Part shown: in pieces, positions 42,996 through 52,437 of the stretch
Layout: each line of letters begins with the position of its first letter
Numbering within the stretch: position 1 is the stretch's first letter
Assembly (NCBI RefSeq): GCF_004360225.1
Contig: NZ_SNUA01000012.1
Location: forward strand, 81,859-145,858
DNA: 64,000 nt
From: Alcanivorax sp. 24
GTDB lineage: Bacteria; Pseudomonadota; Gammaproteobacteria; Pseudomonadales; Alcanivoracaceae
Direction of reading: 5' to 3'
Made by a program: the position numbers and the translations under genes
The notes under the pieces: generated by a model
Told to the model about the DNA's origin: nothing
The model's input: only the letters and a program-made list of their open reading frames with translations
The model's database searches: none

Positions 42996-43450
42996 GGTTT
43001 CAGTATCCGGGCAAGAAAGGTGCCCTGATACTGGCAGACCGGCTGCCCCTGTTCATTGTCCGCCCGCGCCATAATGCGCAGCGACGCCTTGCCGCGCCGT
43101 TGCAGCCGCTCGCGGAAACGTTCCCGGTCAGCGGCTTCGGATTCGGCGGTGATCACCATATCGATGTCGAGTGGCAGCAAATAGTCCAGCGACGAGGTGA
43201 CCGCCACCACGTCCACCTTCTGATCCGGCAGGATCCGTTCCGCCAGCACCGAGGTCAGTGACCAGCCCGCCAGGGTCACCAGCGCCGCCTGGCTGCCGGC
43301 GAAAAAGGTACCCTTGTCGTTATGGTTGGGCGCCAGTGGTGCCCGCAACCGCAGCTGTTCGCCATCGAAATCCAGGTACTCGAACGCCAGGTGACGGGTC
43401 AGCGGGATCGCCGCGCGAACTTTTCCGGCCAGGGCCGTGAGATCAGTCAT
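42992..43450 (-). CDS. YiiD C-terminal-type hotdog thioesterase domain protein
   Basis: A 152-residue protein with the putative thioesterase (YiiD_C) pattern: an IPLTRHLAFEYLDFD beginning, APLAPNHNDKGTFFAGSQAALVTLAGWSL (NHNDKGTFFAGS is diagnostic) and a central beta sheet. It probably hydrolyses an acyl-thioester. The ATG at 43450 overlaps the nitroreductase stop by 8 bp; it is preferred over one six codons upstream. Middle gene of a three-gene run with nitroreductase and MAPEG. Confidence 0.85.
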   Translation of the reverse strand: MTDLTALAGKVRAAIPLTRHLAFEYLDFDGEQLRLRAPLAPNHNDKGTFFAGSQAALVTLAGWSLTSVLAERILPDQKVDVVAVTSSLDYLLPLDIDMVITAESEAADRERFRERLQRRGKASLRIMARADNEQGQPVCQYQGTFLARILKP

Positions 43451-44006
43451 CGGGCAGCTCCCGTACATACCGATCCGGCGTTTCGTCCGGCACGGTCTTG
43501 AGCGCGCCGGCCGGCGTACCCAGGTAAATGAACGCCACCACCTGATCCTTGTCGGCGAAGCCCAGGCGCCGTTTCACCGCCGCGTCCTCGGCGATGGCGC
43601 CGGTACGCCACATGGCGCCGATACCCAGCGCATGGGCGGCAAGCATGATGTTCTGGGCCGCCGCGCCAGCCGCCAGCACCTGCTCCCAGACCGGCACTTT
43701 GTGGCCTTCGGTCACTTCCGCCGCCACCACGATCACCGCCGGTGCGCGCAGCGCTTTGTTGCGGGCATTGGCGAGGGTGCACGGGTCCGCTTCGGCGACG
43801 GTCTCGGCGGCGTGTTTTTCCATGATGTCCGCCAACCGCTCACGCCGGTCACCACGCAGCACAATGAATCGCCAGGGTCGCAGCATGCCGTGGTCCGGTG
43901 CCCGGATCGCGGCGCGCAGCAGCAGGTCGATCTGCTCATCGCTGGGGCCGGGATCGGTCAGCCGCGGCACTGACACCCGCGTGGTCAAGGCGGTGAGGGT
44001 ATCCAT
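43443..44006 (-). CDS. Nitroreductase-family protein (YdjA-like)
   Basis: A 187-residue flavoprotein: LLLRAAIRAPDHGMLRPWRFIVLRG (the RAPDHGxxxPWRF motif defines the YdjA group) and GIGAMWRTG late in the chain. Members are small NADPH:FMN-dependent nitroreductases. The ATG at 44006 has AAGGAG at proper spacing; the frame extends 34 codons upstream without support. Confidence 0.92.
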   Translation of the reverse strand: MDTLTALTTRVSVPRLTDPGPSDEQIDLLLRAAIRAPDHGMLRPWRFIVLRGDRRERLADIMEKHAAETVAEADPCTLANARNKALRAPAVIVVAAEVTEGHKVPVWEQVLAAGAAAQNIMLAAHALGIGAMWRTGAIAEDAAVKRRLGFADKDQVVAFIYLGTPAGALKTVPDETPDRYVRELPDD

Positions 44007-44170
44007 GCAATCTCCTTTTTTAATAAGAGCGCCATTGTAGCCTCGTGGCGCGGAGACGCCACCAGGGCAAGCGGCAGAGGCGGCCGTTTGTCCGCCGGCA
44101 AAAATCATTCTTTTTTCTTATAAAAAATTCTAATAAGCTCTTCGGTTACCCCCAGGACAAGGAGTCAACC

Positions 44171-44242
44171 ATGCGCCGTGCCGCCGCCGCTCTCGCGGTG
44201 TTTTCTTTGCTTCCGGTCGGGATCGACACCGTCCATGGCTGA
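44171..44242 (+). CDS. Short upstream reading frame coupled to adenylate cyclase
   Basis: A 23-residue frame, hydrophobic in the middle (AAALAVFSLLPVG) with a basic MRR start, preceded by a strong AAGGAG 8 bp upstream. Its TGA stop overlaps the cyclase ATG (44235) by 8 bp. The cyclase itself lacks a clear ribosome site, so this frame probably couples translation. It could also be a secreted micro-peptide. Confidence 0.5.
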   Translation: MRRAAAALAVFSLLPVGIDTVHG

Positions 44243-45782
44243 CCCCGCCCTGTCATCACGCCAGTTCCTGGATCTGAAGGAACAGACCCGCCGGCAAACC
44301 CATCTGACCCGGATACTGGCGTTTCTGGTCGCCAGCGGCATGCTCGGGGCGGGTATCGGCCTGCGGGTCTATCCCTTCTCTTTATTGTGGGCGGTGGCGC
44401 CGCTGCTGGCCTATCCGTTGCTGATCCAGTTGTTGGCGATGGTGGCGGAAAAGCGCGGTGTGGCGGCGGCCACGCTGTCACAGACACTGCTGCAGGCGGA
44501 CGCTCTGTGCATTGGTTTTGCCTGTGCCTGCCTGTGGTTCGCGGTGGTGCCCAGTCTGGCGTTGCTGGCCATTGTGCACGCCAACGCCATGAGCCATGGG
44601 GGCTGGCGTCCCTGGCTGGGCAGCGTGGTGATGACCGCGCTGGGCGCGGGCGTCGGCGGCGCTCTGTTCTATCTGCTGGATCCCGCTTTCGAGCCGGTAC
44701 CACAGGCTCCGTTATCCTTGATTATCCTCGCCCTGCTGGGGCTGGCGGTGTACATGGGGGCCAGCGCCTTCTTCGCGCAGCGCCAGACCCGGTATCTGCG
44801 CCTGGCACAGCAGCAAGTGCGCGAGCAGCAGCGGCAGGCGCTGAATATGTCGCGCAAACTGGCCAAGTATCTGCCACCGCAGATCTGGGGGTCGCTGTTC
44901 ACCGGCAAACGGGACGCCAAACTGGAAACCCGGCGCAAACGCCTCACCGTGTTTTTCTCCGACATCAAGGGGTTCAGCGCGATCTCCGAGGAACTGCCTC
45001 TGGACACGCTGACAGCCATGCTCAATACCTACCTGAGCGAGATGACCCGCATTGCTTTGCGTCATGGCGGTACCATCGACAAATTCATCGGTGACGCGGT
45101 GATGGTGTTCTTCGGCGACCCGAAAAGCGAAGGCGCCCAGGAAGACGCCTTCCGCTGCGTGGCCATGGCCATCGAGATGCAGCGCCATATGCGGCTGCTG
45201 CGTCAGCGCTGGAAGCACGAGGGCATCAAGCAGCCGCTGGAGATCCGTATCGGCATCAACACCGGCTATGTCACGGTCGGCAACTTCGGTACCGATAGCC
45301 GCATGGACTACACCATTCTCGGCACCGATGTGAATCTGGCCAGCCGGCTGGAATCCGCCTGCCGTCCGGGCCAGGTGCTGATTTCCGAATCCACCCATGA
45401 ACTGGTGCGGGAACGGATTCAATGTCGCAGCGTCGGCGACATCAGCGCCAAGGGCTTCAGCCGCCCGATTCCGGTCTACGAAGCCCGCGATCTGAAGCGC
45501 CACGCCGGATCCCGAAGCCGTTATGTCAGTGCCGAAACCGGGGGGTTCGCCTTGCATATGGACCTCGAGCGTATTCACAATTTCGACAAAAAACGCATAC
45601 TCGGGACATTGGCCCGTTCGGCCACGGACTTGAAAGACAACAAACCGGTGTCCCTGGACTTCGAAGCGGAAGGCTTCGTGCTGCACCTGGACTCCGGCCG
45701 CCTGCATCATCGGGAGCGTCCCCGGGTACTGGAATTCATGGGGCGGGCGGCGCGGCGGGTACAGGAGCAGCTCCGTCTCTGA
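44235..45782 (+). CDS. MASE2-domain class III adenylate cyclase
   Basis: A 515-residue cyclase with a MASE2-type membrane domain (about 20-185, six hydrophobic segments), a coiled linker (185-215) and a class III catalytic domain (about 232-415). Metal-binding Asp243 (FFSDIKGFS) and Asp287 (KFIGDAVMVFFG) are present; Lys283 is the adenine-selecting position and a Thr-type second position (DYTILG) follows, as in bacterial adenylate cyclases. Architecture matches Pseudomonas CyaB, which makes cAMP for Vfr signalling. A roughly 90-residue C-terminal extension of unknown role is unusual for CyaB-like proteins. ATG 44235 is chosen for MADPALSSRQF. Confidence 0.92.
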   Translation: MADPALSSRQFLDLKEQTRRQTHLTRILAFLVASGMLGAGIGLRVYPFSLLWAVAPLLAYPLLIQLLAMVAEKRGVAAATLSQTLLQADALCIGFACACLWFAVVPSLALLAIVHANAMSHGGWRPWLGSVVMTALGAGVGGALFYLLDPAFEPVPQAPLSLIILALLGLAVYMGASAFFAQRQTRYLRLAQQQVREQQRQALNMSRKLAKYLPPQIWGSLFTGKRDAKLETRRKRLTVFFSDIKGFSAISEELPLDTLTAMLNTYLSEMTRIALRHGGTIDKFIGDAVMVFFGDPKSEGAQEDAFRCVAMAIEMQRHMRLLRQRWKHEGIKQPLEIRIGINTGYVTVGNFGTDSRMDYTILGTDVNLASRLESACRPGQVLISESTHELVRERIQCRSVGDISAKGFSRPIPVYEARDLKRHAGSRSRYVSAETGGFALHMDLERIHNFDKKRILGTLARSATDLKDNKPVSLDFEAEGFVLHLDSGRLHHRERPRVLEFMGRAARRVQEQLRL

Positions 45783-45822
45783 GCTCTCCAACCCGGACAA
45801 AGGGACACCACCGGGAGCGACT

Positions 45823-47307
45823 ATGGCGATTTCTGCATCGGCGGGCTGGTTGAGCCGCCTGGAACGGCTGGGCAACCGGCTGCCCCACCCCACCCTTCTG
45901 TTCGTTTGGCTGTGCCTGCTGATGCTGCCTCTGAGTGCGATCCTGGCGGCGCTGGGCACCAACGCCTTCCACCCTCAAGAGCAAACGGAAATCGTGGTGC
46001 GTTCGCTGCTTGATAGCGAGGGCTTGCGGTACCTGTTCAGCCACATGGTCAGCAACTTCACCGGTTTCGCCCCCCTGGGCGTGGTGCTGGTGGCGATGCT
46101 TGGCCTGGGCATCGCCGAGCATTCCGGTCTACTGGGCGGCAGCCTGGCGGCGCTGGTACGCCGGGCGTCCCACCGTACGCTGGTGGCCACGGTGGCGTTC
46201 GCCGGCGTCATGTCCAGTATCGCCTTCGATGCCGGCTATGTGGTGCTGATCCCGCTGGCCGGGTTGTTGTTCCAACTGGCCGGCCGTTCCCCGCTGGCCG
46301 GTATCGCCACCGCTTTCGCGGCGGTGTCCGGCGGCTACAGCGCCAATCTGTTGCTGGGCCCGGTGGACGCGGTGCTGGCCGGGATTTCCACCGAAGCGGC
46401 GCACATCATCGATCCCCAGCGCGACGTCAGCGCCGCCGGCAATTACTGGTTCATTATCGTTTCCACGGTACTGGTGACCGCGCTGGTGACCCTGGTGACG
46501 GTGCGCTTTGTCGAACCCCGGCTGACCGCCGGCACGATGGACGGGAGCAGCCGGGACGAGCAGCCGCGCCTGCACCGGCGCGCGGCGATCTGGACCCTGG
46601 TTACGCTGATTCTCGGGCTGGCGTTTCTGGCCTGGCTGGGGCTGCCGTCGGGCGCGCCGCTGCGTGATGCGGACACCGGTTCTCTGCTGCAATCCCCGTT
46701 CATGTCCAGCATCGTGGTGTTGATCGCGCTGGTGGCCGCCGCCTGCGGCGTGGTCTACGGCCGCGTCAGCGGCGCATTCCGCTCCGCCGGTGATGTCATC
46801 ACCGCCATGGAAACCACCATGGCGTCCATGGCCGGTTATCTGGTACTGATGTTCTTCGCCGCCCAGTTCGTGGCCTGGTTCAACTACAGCCAACTGGGAC
46901 TGGTGCTTGCCATTCGCGGCGCCGCCTGGCTGGGCACGCTGTCCTTGCCCACGGTATTGCTGCTATTGCTGTTCGTGTTGATGAGCACCACCATCAATCT
47001 GCTGATCGGCAGCGCCTCGGCCAAATGGTCGATTCTGGCGCCGGTGTTCATCCCCATGCTGATGCTGCTCGGTATCGACCCGGAAGCCACTCAGGCCGCC
47101 TATCGGGTAGGCGATTCCAGCACCAATATCATCACCCCACTGATGCCCTACTTCGCCCTGGTGTTGGGCTTCGCCCGCCGCTACCAGGCGGACACCGGCG
47201 TCGGCACCCTGATCGCGCTAATGCTGCCCTACAGCCTCACGCTGCTGCTGGGCTGGTCGATCCTGCTCGGCGTCTGGATCACGGTGGGATGGCCGCTGGG
47301 AACGTAA
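45823..47307 (+). CDS. AbgT-family transporter
   Basis: A 494-residue polytopic protein of the AbgT family (p-aminobenzoyl-glutamate uptake, or sulfonamide/PABA efflux): RLGNRLPHPTLLFVWLCLL at the start, VVLVAMLGLGIAEHSGLLG, AFDAGYVVLIPLAG, and DSSTNIITPLMPYF near the end are all family-typical, including re-entrant hairpin segments. It lies 40 bp after the cyclase in the same direction. No pab or abg enzyme genes are nearby, so the substrate is uncertain. Confidence 0.92.
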   Translation: MAISASAGWLSRLERLGNRLPHPTLLFVWLCLLMLPLSAILAALGTNAFHPQEQTEIVVRSLLDSEGLRYLFSHMVSNFTGFAPLGVVLVAMLGLGIAEHSGLLGGSLAALVRRASHRTLVATVAFAGVMSSIAFDAGYVVLIPLAGLLFQLAGRSPLAGIATAFAAVSGGYSANLLLGPVDAVLAGISTEAAHIIDPQRDVSAAGNYWFIIVSTVLVTALVTLVTVRFVEPRLTAGTMDGSSRDEQPRLHRRAAIWTLVTLILGLAFLAWLGLPSGAPLRDADTGSLLQSPFMSSIVVLIALVAAACGVVYGRVSGAFRSAGDVITAMETTMASMAGYLVLMFFAAQFVAWFNYSQLGLVLAIRGAAWLGTLSLPTVLLLLLFVLMSTTINLLIGSASAKWSILAPVFIPMLMLLGIDPEATQAAYRVGDSSTNIITPLMPYFALVLGFARRYQADTGVGTLIALMLPYSLTLLLGWSILLGVWITVGWPLGT

Positions 47308-47312
47308 AAGAG

Positions 47313-47516
47313 AGTTGACAGTTGATAGTGGACAGTTGACAGCGAAAGAAAAAAGTCGATCCATGAATTCTCTGTGGGAAGCTTGCTTGCAAGCGAATGG
47401 AGCTCACCTAGGCGTTTGTAATATTCGCTTGCAAGCAAGCTCCCACAGCGGCTAAAGATTAGCTGCTTTTTATTTTTCGTCTTTCGCTGTCAACTGTCCA
47501 CTATCAACTGTCAACT
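47313..47516. repeat. Nested palindrome: 36-bp heptamer TIRs around a BIME
   Basis: Outer arms 47313-47348 and 47481-47516 are a perfect 36-bp inverted repeat; the first part is four near-identical heptamers (AGTTGAC, AGTTGAT, AGTGGAC, AGTTGAC). Inside, REP arms at 47372-47398 and 47428-47453 (GTGGGAAGCTTGCTTGCAAGC type) are inverted with one extra base. No reading frame is enclosed. It lies between the convergent abgT-like and queF genes. Confidence 0.95.
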
Positions 47517-47524
47517 GCCCCCCT

Positions 47525-48349
47525 TCACTGTCTTATCGTGCGTCGGTTCTCCCGCGCCGGTTCGAAGTTGCTGCGGAACGGGTTGATGTCGAGACCGCCG
47601 CGGCGGGTGAAGCGGCCGAGGACGGAGAGTTTGGCGGGGGCGCATTGGCGTTGCAGGTCGACGAACATCTGCTCGACGATCTGCTCATGGAAGCCCTGGT
47701 GGTTGCGCAGGGAGACCACATAGCGCAGAAAACCCGCCGGATCGATGGGCCTACCTTCATAACGTACCACCACGGTGCCCCAGTCCGGCTGATTGGTCAC
47801 CGGGCAATGGCTGCGCAGCAGGTGCGAATAGAGCTCGCCCTGATGGTCCTCGCCGGTGCCGGCGGTGAGCAGAGCCGCGTCGTACGCGAAGGTATCGATG
47901 GTCAGGTCCAGTTCATCCACGCAGACGCCGTCGCCATGCCAGACCGGTTGCGCCGCGGCGTCCCCCAGAGACAGAATCCGTACCGTCACCTTTTCTCCAG
48001 CCACCTTGCCCAGATCGGCGGTGATGATTTCCCGTACCGCATCGGCGTCGGTATAGCGGCTGTTGGCGAACGAGTTCAGGTACAGCTTCAGCGACTTGGA
48101 TTCGATGATGTTGTCCGAGGTACACGGCACCCGGATTTCCGCCAGCGCCACCCGGGGTTTGCCGCCCTGGTCCAACCAGGACAGCTCGTAGCCGGTCCAC
48201 AGGTCCTCGCCCTGGAACGGCAGGGCGCCGTTTTCCAGGGCCAGGCTTTCCCGCGCCAGCGCCCGGGGCACCGGATACAGCAGTTCCGGTGCGTATTGGT
48301 CCACGTAGTCACTGGTTTGCCCCAGCGGGGCGTCTTTCAGATAGCTCAT
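47525..48349 (-). CDS. queF: NADPH-dependent 7-cyano-7-deazaguanine reductase
   Basis: A 274-residue bimodular Que[26 protein letters not shown] (start type shared with E. coli), the [12 protein letters not shown] substrate motif, and the catalytic Cys/Asp in [21 protein letters not shown]. It reduces preQ0 to preQ1 in queuosine synthesis. The start at ATG 48349 leaves 10 bp after the ABC permease stop; the frame upstream overlaps that gene and is not used. Confidence 0.95.
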   Translation of the reverse strand: MSYLKDAPLGQTSDYVDQYAPELLYPVPRALARESLALENGALPFQGEDLWTGYELSWLDQGGKPRVALAEIRVPCTSDNIIESKSLKLYLNSFANSRYTDADAVREIITADLGKVAGEKVTVRILSLGDAAAQPVWHGDGVCVDELDLTIDTFAYDAALLTAGTGEDHQGELYSHLLRSHCPVTNQPDWGTVVVRYEGRPIDPAGFLRYVVSLRNHQGFHEQIVEQMFVDLQRQCAPAKLSVLGRFTRRGGLDINPFRSNFEPARENRRTIRQ

Positions 48350-48359
48350 CGGTCTTGTC

Positions 48360-49133
48360 TCAGGCGCGAATACCGGTGCCACGCCGCAGCAGCCACAGGG
48401 CCAGAATATAGAACCCCAGCACGAACAGCGCGATGGTCCCCAGGGAGGTGTACACATTGACGTCGCTGACCCCCAGGATACCGTAACGGAAGGCGTTGAC
48501 CATGTAGACGATGGGGTTGGCCAGGGTCACCGCGCGCCAGAAATCCGGTAGCAGCTCCAGCGAATAGAACACTCCGCCCAGGTAGGTCAGCGGCGTCAGC
48601 ACGAAATTGGGAATAATGCTGATGTCATCGAAGTTACGGGCGAACACCGCGTTGATGAAACCACCGAGAGAGAACAACGCCGCCGTCATCACCACCACCG
48701 ACAGCGTGATCCAGGCGTGCTGGAGAGTCAGGTGGGTGAAGAACAGACTCAGCACGGTGACGATGCCACCGACCATCAAGCCCCGCGCGATCCCTCCCAC
48801 CATGTAACCGGTGAGGATGACGTGGGCCGGCATTGGCGACACCATCATTTCCTCGATGGAATGCTGGAACTTGGTGGAAAAGAACGAACTGACCACGTTG
48901 CCGTAGCTGTTCTGGATCACGCTCATCATGATCAGGCCAGGGACGATGTACTGCATGTAATCGAAGCCGCCCATGTCGCCGATGCGGCTGCCCACCAGGT
49001 TGCCAAAGATAACGAAATACAGGGACATGGTGATTGCTGGGGGCAGCAAAGTCTGCGGCCAGATGCGCACGAAACGGCGAATTTCCTTGGTCACCAGGGT
49101 GAGAAACGCCACCCACTGTTCGGTAAAACTCAC
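48360..49133 (-). CDS. ABC-2-type transporter permease (YadH-like)
   Basis: A 257-residue membrane permease with about six helices and the ABC-2 signature region ([28 protein letters not shown], then [23 protein letters not shown]). It is the YadH type, paired by a 4-bp overlap with the YadG-like ATPase upstream. The substrate is unknown; such exporters move lipids, polysaccharides or drugs. Confidence 0.92.
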   Translation of the reverse strand: MSFTEQWVAFLTLVTKEIRRFVRIWPQTLLPPAITMSLYFVIFGNLVGSRIGDMGGFDYMQYIVPGLIMMSVIQNSYGNVVSSFFSTKFQHSIEEMMVSPMPAHVILTGYMVGGIARGLMVGGIVTVLSLFFTHLTLQHAWITLSVVVMTAALFSLGGFINAVFARNFDDISIIPNFVLTPLTYLGGVFYSLELLPDFWRAVTLANPIVYMVNAFRYGILGVSDVNVYTSLGTIALFVLGFYILALWLLRRGTGIRA

Positions 49134-50071
49134 GAGGCGGCCTCCTTGCCGGCAAGATCCGCGTTGCGTTCCACCAGTCGCACGAACAATTCCTCCAGCC
49201 GGTTGGCTTTGTTACGCATGCTCAGCACCTGAATGTCCTGTTCCGCCAGGGCGCCGAACAGGCGATTGAGACTTTCGGTTTTGGGCACATCCACTTCCAG
49301 GGTGGCGGCGTCACGCAGGCGCACGTGAAAACCGCATAATTCCGGCGCGCTTTGCAACGGCCGTTGCAGGTCGAGCACGAAGGTCTCCACCTGCAGTTTC
49401 TCCAGCAACGATCGCATATCCGTGTTCTCGACGATCACCCCATGGTCGATGATGGCGATGCGCCGGCACAGCGACTCCGCCTCTTCCAGATAGTGGGTGG
49501 TGAGAATGATGGTGCGGCCCTGTTCGTTCAGGCCGATGAGAAAATCCCACATGGAGCGGCGCAACTCGATGTCGACGCCGGCGGTGGGTTCATCCAGGAT
49601 CAGCAGCTCCGGTTCATGCACCAGCGCGCGGGCGATCATCAAGCGGCGCTTCATACCCCCGGAGAGCATGCGCGCGGCGGACTGGCGTTTCTCCCACAAG
49701 CCAAGCTGTCGCAGATATTTCTCCGCCTGCCGTCTGGCCTCGGCGATGGGGATGCCGTAGAACCCGGCCTGGGTGACGACGATGTCGTACACTTTCTCGA
49801 ATTGATTGAAATTGAATTCCTGCGGCACCACGCCGATCTTCTTTTTCGCCAGCGCCCGCTCCCGGTCCAGCGAGTGGCCGAAGATCTCGACGTCGCCGCC
49901 ACTTTTGTTCACCAGGGAACTGACAATGCCGATGGTGGTGGATTTGCCGGCGCCATTGGGACCCAGCAATGCGAAGAATTCGCCTTTTTCAACGGTCAGG
50001 TCGATGCCCTTGAGCGCCTGGACACCGTTGCTGTAGGTTTTGGTCAGATTACGAATGCTCAAGGCCGACAA
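49130..50071 (-). CDS. ABC transporter ATP-binding protein (YadG-like)
   Basis: A 313-residue ATPase: Walker A GPNGAGKSTT (about 37-46), signature MLSGGMKRRLMIARAL, Walker B LLILDEPTAGVD, His switch LTTHYLEEAE, and a roughly 80-residue C-terminal extension seen in DrrA/YadG exporters. It overlaps the permease gene and forms a two-gene exporter. Confidence 0.93.
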   Translation of the reverse strand: MSALSIRNLTKTYSNGVQALKGIDLTVEKGEFFALLGPNGAGKSTTIGIVSSLVNKSGGDVEIFGHSLDRERALAKKKIGVVPQEFNFNQFEKVYDIVVTQAGFYGIPIAEARRQAEKYLRQLGLWEKRQSAARMLSGGMKRRLMIARALVHEPELLILDEPTAGVDIELRRSMWDFLIGLNEQGRTIILTTHYLEEAESLCRRIAIIDHGVIVENTDMRSLLEKLQVETFVLDLQRPLQSAPELCGFHVRLRDAATLEVDVPKTESLNRLFGALAEQDIQVLSMRNKANRLEELFVRLVERNADLAGKEAAS

Positions 50072-50272
50072 AAATCACCTCTCTTTCCGGTCTGGGGCGG
50101 AAAACGGTTTTAAACCGAATGCTTTACTCATCGATGCGTGGCGGACAAACAGGACGGTGCCGGGTGCCCCCAATCAGGATATAACCGCCCGCCCCGGCTG
50201 CCGCACCATAACGCGATCACAGCAACGGACGGTTGCCCAATCCAGCTTAATTGGGGGTAGCCGAAGACAAAA

Positions 50273-50950
50273 TCAAGCGGAGGCGCGCAGCGCGCGGCGG
50301 CCGCGCTCGCCGCGCCACACCCAGTGCATACCGCCGTCCTGGAACCAGACCCAGAGGCCTTCCATCATCCAGGGCCAATCGTCCTGGTTGATGGAGCGCC
50401 GCCCTTCCAGCTCCGCCACCAACACCGCGAGAATGGTGTCATGGGTCACGTGAACCGCCAGTTCGCCGCTGTCCGGTTCCCGGTCACGCAAATAGCTGGC
50501 CAGTTTGGCACACCCCTCCGCCGGCGACAGCATGCCCTCGAATGGATTCTGCAAATGGCGATTGAGGAATCGCATGGCGCCCATCTTGAGAAAGGTGGGC
50601 CCCACCCGGTTCATGTCCTGCACATAGCAACCCGGTTCCACCAGCGTGTTGTCGGTGAGCACATCCATGGGGCGATCGATCAAGCCAGCACGCAGCGCCC
50701 CCTCGGCCATGGCCTTGGCGGTGTCCACGCAACGCCCCACCGGGCTGGAATAAAACGCCGACACCGGGCGCGCCAACTGCCCTCCCCAATCCCGGGCCAG
50801 TTCAATGCCTTCCGGCGTCAACGGCAGCCGGTAATCCGCAAACCCGTTCTTGGCCAGCTCGCGAACCGAATGGCGGGTCAACAAATGCACCGGCCGGTCC
50901 GTCGGCAACAGATTCAGGGCGTGCAATAAACGCGGATGTAATCGGGCCAT
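50273..50950 (-). CDS. Histidine phosphatase superfamily protein
   Basis: A 225-residue phosphatase with the first catalytic motif LLTRHSVRE (RH pair; the canonical RHG reads RHS) and the second, VTHDTILA (His). A mid-chain EGCAKLASYL is present but the acid donor is unclear. It is more similar to the SixA/acid-phosphatase-like branch than to phosphoglycerate mutase. A 200-bp gap separates it from the ABC exporter. Confidence 0.82.
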   Translation of the reverse strand: MARLHPRLLHALNLLPTDRPVHLLTRHSVRELAKNGFADYRLPLTPEGIELARDWGGQLARPVSAFYSSPVGRCVDTAKAMAEGALRAGLIDRPMDVLTDNTLVEPGCYVQDMNRVGPTFLKMGAMRFLNRHLQNPFEGMLSPAEGCAKLASYLRDREPDSGELAVHVTHDTILAVLVAELEGRRSINQDDWPWMMEGLWVWFQDGGMHWVWRGERGRRALRASA

Positions 50951-51054
50951 GGTCGGGGTTGGGGCCTTTTCCTGACTATCCGGACCATCTTAGAGCCTGA
51001 GGTTCTTTTCTGCACCTCCAGTGGAGACCTTATTACATATAACCAGCGGCCGAC

Positions 51055-52362
51055 ATGCCCGGGACGCATGCCAACCATGCGTATTGGTACATTGATACCG
51101 GCTTTGCGCCGCCGCTATGGTTGACGCTTCCGGGATCAGGGGCATCGCATTTGGACAAGGACCTTCCCACGGCAACGGCGACGGTGACGACGCCGATCAC
51201 CGGCCGTCTTACCCTGTTGTTCGCCGTGGCGGTGGGCATCATTGTCACTAATCTGTTCGCGCCACAAACGCTGGTGGGGATGATTGGCGGCTCACTGGGG
51301 CTGTCGCAAAGCCAGCAGGGACTGGTTGCCATGGCACCGCTGGCCGGCTACGCCGCCGGGCTGTTGTTGCTGGTGCCGCTGGCTGACCGTCTGGAAAACC
51401 GTGCCCTGGTGCTGCGTCTGCTATTGATTGCCATCATCGCCGCCAGCCTCTGCTCGGTGGCACCCAACGCGCCCCTGTTGCTGGTCGCGCTGGTGGTGCT
51501 GGGGCTGAGTTGCTCGGCGATCCAGGTGCTGGTGCCGCTGGCCGCGTCCATGGCGCCAGCGGCGCAACGCGGGCGGACCATCGGCAATGTCATGTCCGGC
51601 CTGATGTTCGGCATTCTGCTGTCCCGGCCCATGGCCAGCCTGATCGCCGATCTGTACCAGTGGCGCGCTTTTTATCTCTGCAACGCGACCTTGATGTTAC
51701 TGCTCTGGGCCGCGCTCTACCGCGCCCTGCCCCGCCGCCATCCGGGCAACCCGCAACGCTATCCGGCACTGCTTCTGTCCCTCTGGGAACTACTGCGCGA
51801 GCAGCCGGTACTGCGCCAACGGGCACTGACCGCAGCCCTGGTGATGGCCACGTTCAGTCTGTTCTGGACCACCGTGGCCCTGCGTCTGGTGCGGCCGCCG
51901 TTTCAATTGGACTACAAGGAGGTCGCCCTGTTTGCTCTGGTCGGTGTCACCGGCGCCCTGGCCACGCCCTGGTTCGGCCGCCTGGGCGACCGTGGCGGTA
52001 CTCGCCCCGGCACCGTGGCCAGTCATTTGATGGTCATCGCCGCCTTTCTGATCGCAGCCCGAGCCGGCAACGGGGCGCTGCCGTTCTGGCCCGGGCTGGG
52101 TCTGCTGGCCTTCAGCGCGGTGCTACTGGATGTCGGTGTTACGGGTGATCAAACCCTGGGCCGGCGCGTGATCAATTTGATTGAACCGGATAGCGTGCGT
52201 GGACGGATCAACGCCCTGTTCGTAGGCCTGTTCTTCGTCGGCGGCGCCCTGGGTTCCGCGCTCAGTGGCCTGGCCTGGGCCCATGGTGGCTGGAGCCTGA
52301 CCTGCCTGTTGGGCGCGGGGCTGGCACTGACGGCCCTGGTAGCCCAGGCCCGGCAACGCTGA
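51055..52362 (+). CDS. MFS transporter (YnfM/YtbD-like efflux type)
   Basis: Up to 435 residues with 12 predicted helices from GRLTLLFAVAVGIIVTNLFA onward; motif A-like PLADRLENRAL (loop 2-3) and WFGRLGDRGG (loop 8-9). The first 40 residues are poorly supported: no clear ribosome site precedes ATG 51055, and a TTG at 51151 (MDKDLPTATAT) preceded by AGGGGC is a realistic alternative start. Function is drug or metabolite efflux by family; substrate unknown. Confidence 0.85.
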   Translation: MPGTHANHAYWYIDTGFAPPLWLTLPGSGASHLDKDLPTATATVTTPITGRLTLLFAVAVGIIVTNLFAPQTLVGMIGGSLGLSQSQQGLVAMAPLAGYAAGLLLLVPLADRLENRALVLRLLLIAIIAASLCSVAPNAPLLLVALVVLGLSCSAIQVLVPLAASMAPAAQRGRTIGNVMSGLMFGILLSRPMASLIADLYQWRAFYLCNATLMLLLWAALYRALPRRHPGNPQRYPALLLSLWELLREQPVLRQRALTAALVMATFSLFWTTVALRLVRPPFQLDYKEVALFALVGVTGALATPWFGRLGDRGGTRPGTVASHLMVIAAFLIAARAGNGALPFWPGLGLLAFSAVLLDVGVTGDQTLGRRVINLIEPDSVRGRINALFVGLFFVGGALGSALSGLAWAHGGWSLTCLLGAGLALTALVAQARQR

Positions 52363-52437
52363 AACGATGCCATCGGCGAGCAGGGCCGGGCTGGCCGGGA
52401 CAGCCCGGCGTTTCCTCGACCCGCCAGCGTTCGCCGT

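Noticed and set aside
47313-47516. Insertion sequence or MITE with transposase
   Set aside because: No reading frame is enclosed and no target-site duplication is obvious at the arm ends; reported as a repeat element instead.
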